Origin: Deltaproteobacteria bacterium
GTDB lineage: Bacteria; Bdellovibrionota; Bdellovibrionia; Bdellovibrionales; JAMPXM01
Direction of reading: 5' to 3'
DNA: 64,000 nucleotides
NCBI GenBank assembly: GCA_017302795.1
Contig: JAFLCB010000004.1
Coordinates: forward strand, 244,750 to 308,749
Position 1 is the stretch's first letter; each line of letters starts with the position of its first letter. The notes under the pieces were generated by a model that saw only the letters and a program-made list of their open reading frames with translations, was not told the origin of the DNA and made no database searches. A program made the position numbers and the translations under genes. Of the stretch, positions 61,722 to 64,000 are shown one piece after another.

Positions 61722-62606
61722 ATGAACAGCGAAGGCCGAAGGCTTTCTCGGTTTGTGGACGGCGCCTTCCAAACAGGTTACATGCACGACACATCGGGAA
61801 GACTTGTTGCTGAGGTAGAGCCAAGCGGCCACCTTCGAAGTCATTTTGTCTATGCGACTGAGAGCCACAGCCCTGATTACATGATCAAAGGTGGCGTTAG
61901 GTATTACTTTGCCAAAGATCAACTTGGATCCATTCGTGCCGTGATAAATACTGATACAGGCACGATTTCGCAATCCCTCCACTACGATGAATTCGGACGC
62001 GTACTCGCAGACAGCAATCCGGGCTTTCAGCCGTTCGGATTTGCTGGTGGCCACTATGACTACGAAACTGGACTCGTGCGGTTTGGTGCAAGGGACTACG
62101 ATTCAGAAGTGGGAAGATGGCTTAGTAAAGATCCGATTTTATTCGCTGGTGGCGATACGAATCTTTACGGGTACGTTGGCAACGAGCCGATAAACTCGAT
62201 CGACCCGCGCGAACTACGGCTCACAACATCCGGATCAATGCGACAAAATGAAATCTTGTGGCGGGCAATTGGGAAGTTGCGTGAAAGCAAAAGAGGGAAT
62301 CAGCTGTACGAAGCTCTAAATAACAGCGACAGGTCTTTCAATGTCCGATTTCGCAGGGCTGGTGATCGTAAGAAGCCTGGATCGTATGCCAAGTGTGGTG
62401 AGGTCGTGATTGATCCAACTGACATCGGGGATTTCTACGAGACGACTGAGGGATTCGCTCAGTACTCTCTTGAACGAATTCTAGCGCATGAGCTAGGCCA
62501 TCTCGCAGGTACGCGTGACTCCGGACCGCGGCGCATGGACAATATCAATAATTGGGAAAATCCGGTCATGACACCCATTGATGGGAACGTCCGCGATGCC
62601 TATTAA
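61722..62606 (+). CDS. Orphan RHS tip with second metallopeptidase toxin domain
   Basis: A 294-residue ORF. Residues 1-140 repeat the tip of the giant RHS core (GYMHDTSGRLVAEVEPSG to YDSEVGRWLSKDPI). The boundary reads DPREL instead of DPTGL, and the C-terminal 140 residues are unrelated to the first toxin. They carry His256-Glu-Leu-Gly-His260 followed by GPRRMDNINNWENPVM, a pattern seen in M91-like effector peptidases. No signal peptide and no good ribosome site exist, so it is probably a silent cassette that could replace the first toxin by recombination in the shared tip. Confidence 0.85.
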   Translation: MNSEGRRLSRFVDGAFQTGYMHDTSGRLVAEVEPSGHLRSHFVYATESHSPDYMIKGGVRYYFAKDQLGSIRAVINTDTGTISQSLHYDEFGRVLADSNPGFQPFGFAGGHYDYETGLVRFGARDYDSEVGRWLSKDPILFAGGDTNLYGYVGNEPINSIDPRELRLTTSGSMRQNEILWRAIGKLRESKRGNQLYEALNNSDRSFNVRFRRAGDRKKPGSYAKCGEVVIDPTDIGDFYETTEGFAQYSLERILAHELGHLAGTRDSGPRRMDNINNWENPVMTPIDGNVRDAY

Positions 62607-62635
62607 TAACGTCGGGGGATGCTTTGAAGGCGCAA

Positions 62636-63055
62636 ATGTTTAAGTTCATGGTTGCACTATTTGTTTTTGGGGTGGCCGCTTGTGCGCATCACGATGGTCA
62701 AAGAATTTTTTCACGTACTTGCGAGCAGATGGGCAAATTAGAGATTCAGTTCCTTTCGCCTGACGACGGTTCGCTTGGCTCGAAAGATCAGAAGTATTTT
62801 TTAAACGACAATGAGTTCATCAAAACGGATTCCGAAACGATCCGGCGTGCATTTAAACGCGCGTGCGAAAATTCAGGCCCGGAAAAATCTACTGACATGT
62901 TGTTCTTGGGAAGAATAGTCGATAGGTCGACAAACGTTAGCCTTTGGATCACCTCAAAAGGGAAAATGAGTTTCGAAAATAAAAAAGTTAATCTTCCCGA
63001 GGCTGAAGTTGATGAACTTGTCAAAACAGTCGAAGCTGTTCTCCCGAATGATTAA
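62636..63055 (+). CDS. Putative lipoprotein immunity protein for the second toxin
   Basis: A 139-residue lipoprotein: a short basic start, a hydrophobic stretch and the lipobox VAAC (about residue 16). The mature part is charged with two further cysteines (about residues 29 and 77). No family is recognised. It follows the orphan toxin by 29 bases. ATG 62636 has GAAGG 5 bases upstream; TTG 62624 after GGGGG is also possible. A lipid-anchored immunity protein implies that its toxin is met in the periplasm. Confidence 0.65.
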   Translation: MFKFMVALFVFGVAACAHHDGQRIFSRTCEQMGKLEIQFLSPDDGSLGSKDQKYFLNDNEFIKTDSETIRRAFKRACENSGPEKSTDMLFLGRIVDRSTNVSLWITSKGKMSFENKKVNLPEAEVDELVKTVEAVLPND

Positions 63056-63067
63056 GACCAGCGGAAA

Positions 63068-63262
63068 TTGACCAATGAAATAAAGTCTTCGCGACTTGCA
63101 CTTGAACGCCTGGTTGAGTCGGCAAACGAAGAAGAGCTATTAGCTCGGATATCTAAAATTTTAAGAAGGCAGTTTCCCACGGAAAATACCAACACGTCGG
63201 ATATCCGCGCACACATTGTTTGTCTGGCCGAAAGACTCTCGGCCGACAAGGCTAGATCCTAG
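63068..63262 (+). CDS. Short helical ORF between toxin cassettes
   Basis: A 64-residue charged helical ORF starting with TTG, in the same frame as the lipoprotein gene and 12 bases after its stop. The ribosome site is weak (GCGGAAA). It could be a small accessory immunity protein, the tail of a lost cassette, or chance. It ends just before the duplicated RHS core segment begins. Confidence 0.35.
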   Translation: MTNEIKSSRLALERLVESANEEELLARISKILRRQFPTENTNTSDIRAHIVCLAERLSADKARS

Positions 63263-63270
63263 TCGCAATC

Positions 63271-63887
63271 GTCGAGAACTAAATCACCAGTACACGAGAG
63301 ATCAGGAACTCTCGCTTGTCACAAGAGCTGATGGAAAACAAATTCGATACAATTACACCCAAGATGCGAAACGAAAACTCTTAAGCATCGAAACCGATGC
63401 GCAGACAATCAGTTTTTCCTATGTTCCGTTTCGCGCCTTACTTCAAGGCATCACAACAAACGACGGTTACACAGCGTTTGACTATGATGGCGACGCGCCC
63501 ATATCTAAAAACTATTTTGGCGTTTTCAACAATGGCATCACGATGACCTATTACCAGAATGGTCGGCTTTTAAATTCAATGACGGTCGGCGGATCTTATA
63601 TTGCGATTGCTTATAATTCAGATCAAGAACCAAGTGCGGTTGGTGAGCTTGGAATTACAAGAGAACAACAGACGGGACTTCTAACGACAAAAAATCTTTC
63701 TTCGATTACTGAAAGTTTCGGGTACAACACTTTTGGGGAACTTGAATCGAAATCGCTAGGAAGCCTTGGTAGTGAAACCTATCAGAGAGACAATCTTGGG
63801 CGAATTGCTTTAAAGACGACAACTCTTGGCGGACAAAACGAATCATCATCTTACACGTATGATCCTGCCGGACGCTGCGGTAGTTGA
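63271..63887 (+). pseudogene. Truncated copy of the RHS core
   Basis: The frame repeats about 200 residues of the giant RHS core (RELNHQYTRDQELSLVT to SYTYDPAGR) and then stops after Cys-Gly-Ser. There is no signal, no start with a ribosome site, and no tip or toxin. It is a gene fragment left by recombination or the left border of a lost cassette. The first 440 bases are almost identical to the parent, the rest is diverged. Confidence 0.85.
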
Positions 63888-63929
63888 GAATTGCGTTTAC
63901 AACGCGCCCTCGTTCGAGAGGTTTTCGAC

Positions 63930-64000
63930 TTAGATCATTTCTAGTTCTGCCGTCACCTCCGTTTTTTCGATCACGTATTTTTTGTAGAGTTCGTACCCAT
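63930..64000 (-). CDS. Possible C-terminal end of a minus-strand gene
   Basis: The minus strand is open from the window edge to TAA at 63930-63932, encoding a 22-residue stretch rich in Tyr, Lys and Glu (GYELYKKYVIEK...). The composition looks protein-like and it lies convergent to the toxin locus, but the piece is too short to identify. Confidence 0.35.
   Translation of the reverse strand, partial: GYELYKKYVIEKTEVTAELEMI

Noticed and set aside
54544..63887. Type VI secretion or prophage origin of the RHS locus
   Set aside because: No PAAR, VgrG, Hcp, phage or transposase gene is seen, and the protein begins with a Sec signal peptide.
1..64000. tRNA, rRNA or CRISPR genes
   Set aside because: No cloverleaf with a GTTCRA-type arm, rRNA-like block or spaced repeat array was recognised by eye; a tRNAscan or Infernal run would settle this.

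Overview
The window looks like chromosome of a Bdellovibrionota-type (Bdellovibrio-like) bacterium. This is inferred from the gene mix and not from a search: many small Sec-exported proteins and lipoproteins of unknown family, an AgmX/PglI-type protein coupled to secG, a Gld-type ABC cluster with a DUF4340 partner, a flagellar FliL, an L,D-transpeptidase with an NTF2-like tail, and balanced base composition. GTG and TTG starts are common, and several starts are fixed by clear Shine-Dalgarno sites.

Layout. 1-4.3 kb: the end of an outer-membrane barrel gene, an RsmB-type rRNA methyltransferase, a LysR regulator and two membrane-anchored unknowns. 4.3-7.9 kb (minus): a coupled M16 pair (one active, one dead) and fliL. 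8-11.2 kb: an L,D-transpeptidase, then a rhomboid / methylmalonyl-CoA epimerase / HIT run. 11.2-19.3 kb (minus): cmk and rpsA with a consensus-like rpsA promoter, a CotH-type kinase pair, a GAF/PAS histidine kinase, threonine ammonia-lyase and a zinc-ribbon protein. 19.8-20.6 kb: a frameshifted pseudogene. 20.6-26.3 kb (minus): gap-pgk-tpiA, tatD, and tmk-holB. 26.4-29.6 kb (plus): response regulator, secG, an AgmX/PglI-like protein and a secreted protein. 29.6-36.7 kb: a dihaem peroxidase, an App1-like phosphatase, unknown exported proteins and a beta-propeller lipoprotein. 36.7-43.5 kb (minus): a tightly overlapping Gld-like ABC operon ending in a GHMP kinase and a DUF429 protein. 43.5-52.4 kb: NFACT/RqcH-like protein, Hsp33, SixA-like phosphatase, FAH-family enzyme, PutA and a GH3-family adenylase. 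52.6-54.3 kb: an exported phospholipase-D-like protein.

The most notable region is 54.4-63.9 kb, a polymorphic-toxin locus. A 2251-residue exported protein has PKD, carboxypeptidase-regulatory-like, NHL-propeller, YD-repeat and RHS-core segments in an order resembling teneurins. It ends in a short metallopeptidase-like toxin domain (HELMH). A small membrane protein, probably its immunity protein, follows 6 nt later. Next come an orphan RHS tip carrying a second, different HExxH domain (HELGH) with a lipoprotein neighbour, a 64-codon ORF, and a truncated 605-bp copy of the upstream YD-repeat core. This is the arrangement expected of a locus that swaps its toxic C-terminus by recombination.

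A second pattern is a family of dispersed palindromes with GGTACC at both ends. Three full copies and one half copy all lie at 3' ends of genes, sometimes sharing the stop codon. They are likely mobile repeat units used as transcription terminators. No tRNA, rRNA, CRISPR array, transposase, phage gene or secretion-system cluster was recognised.
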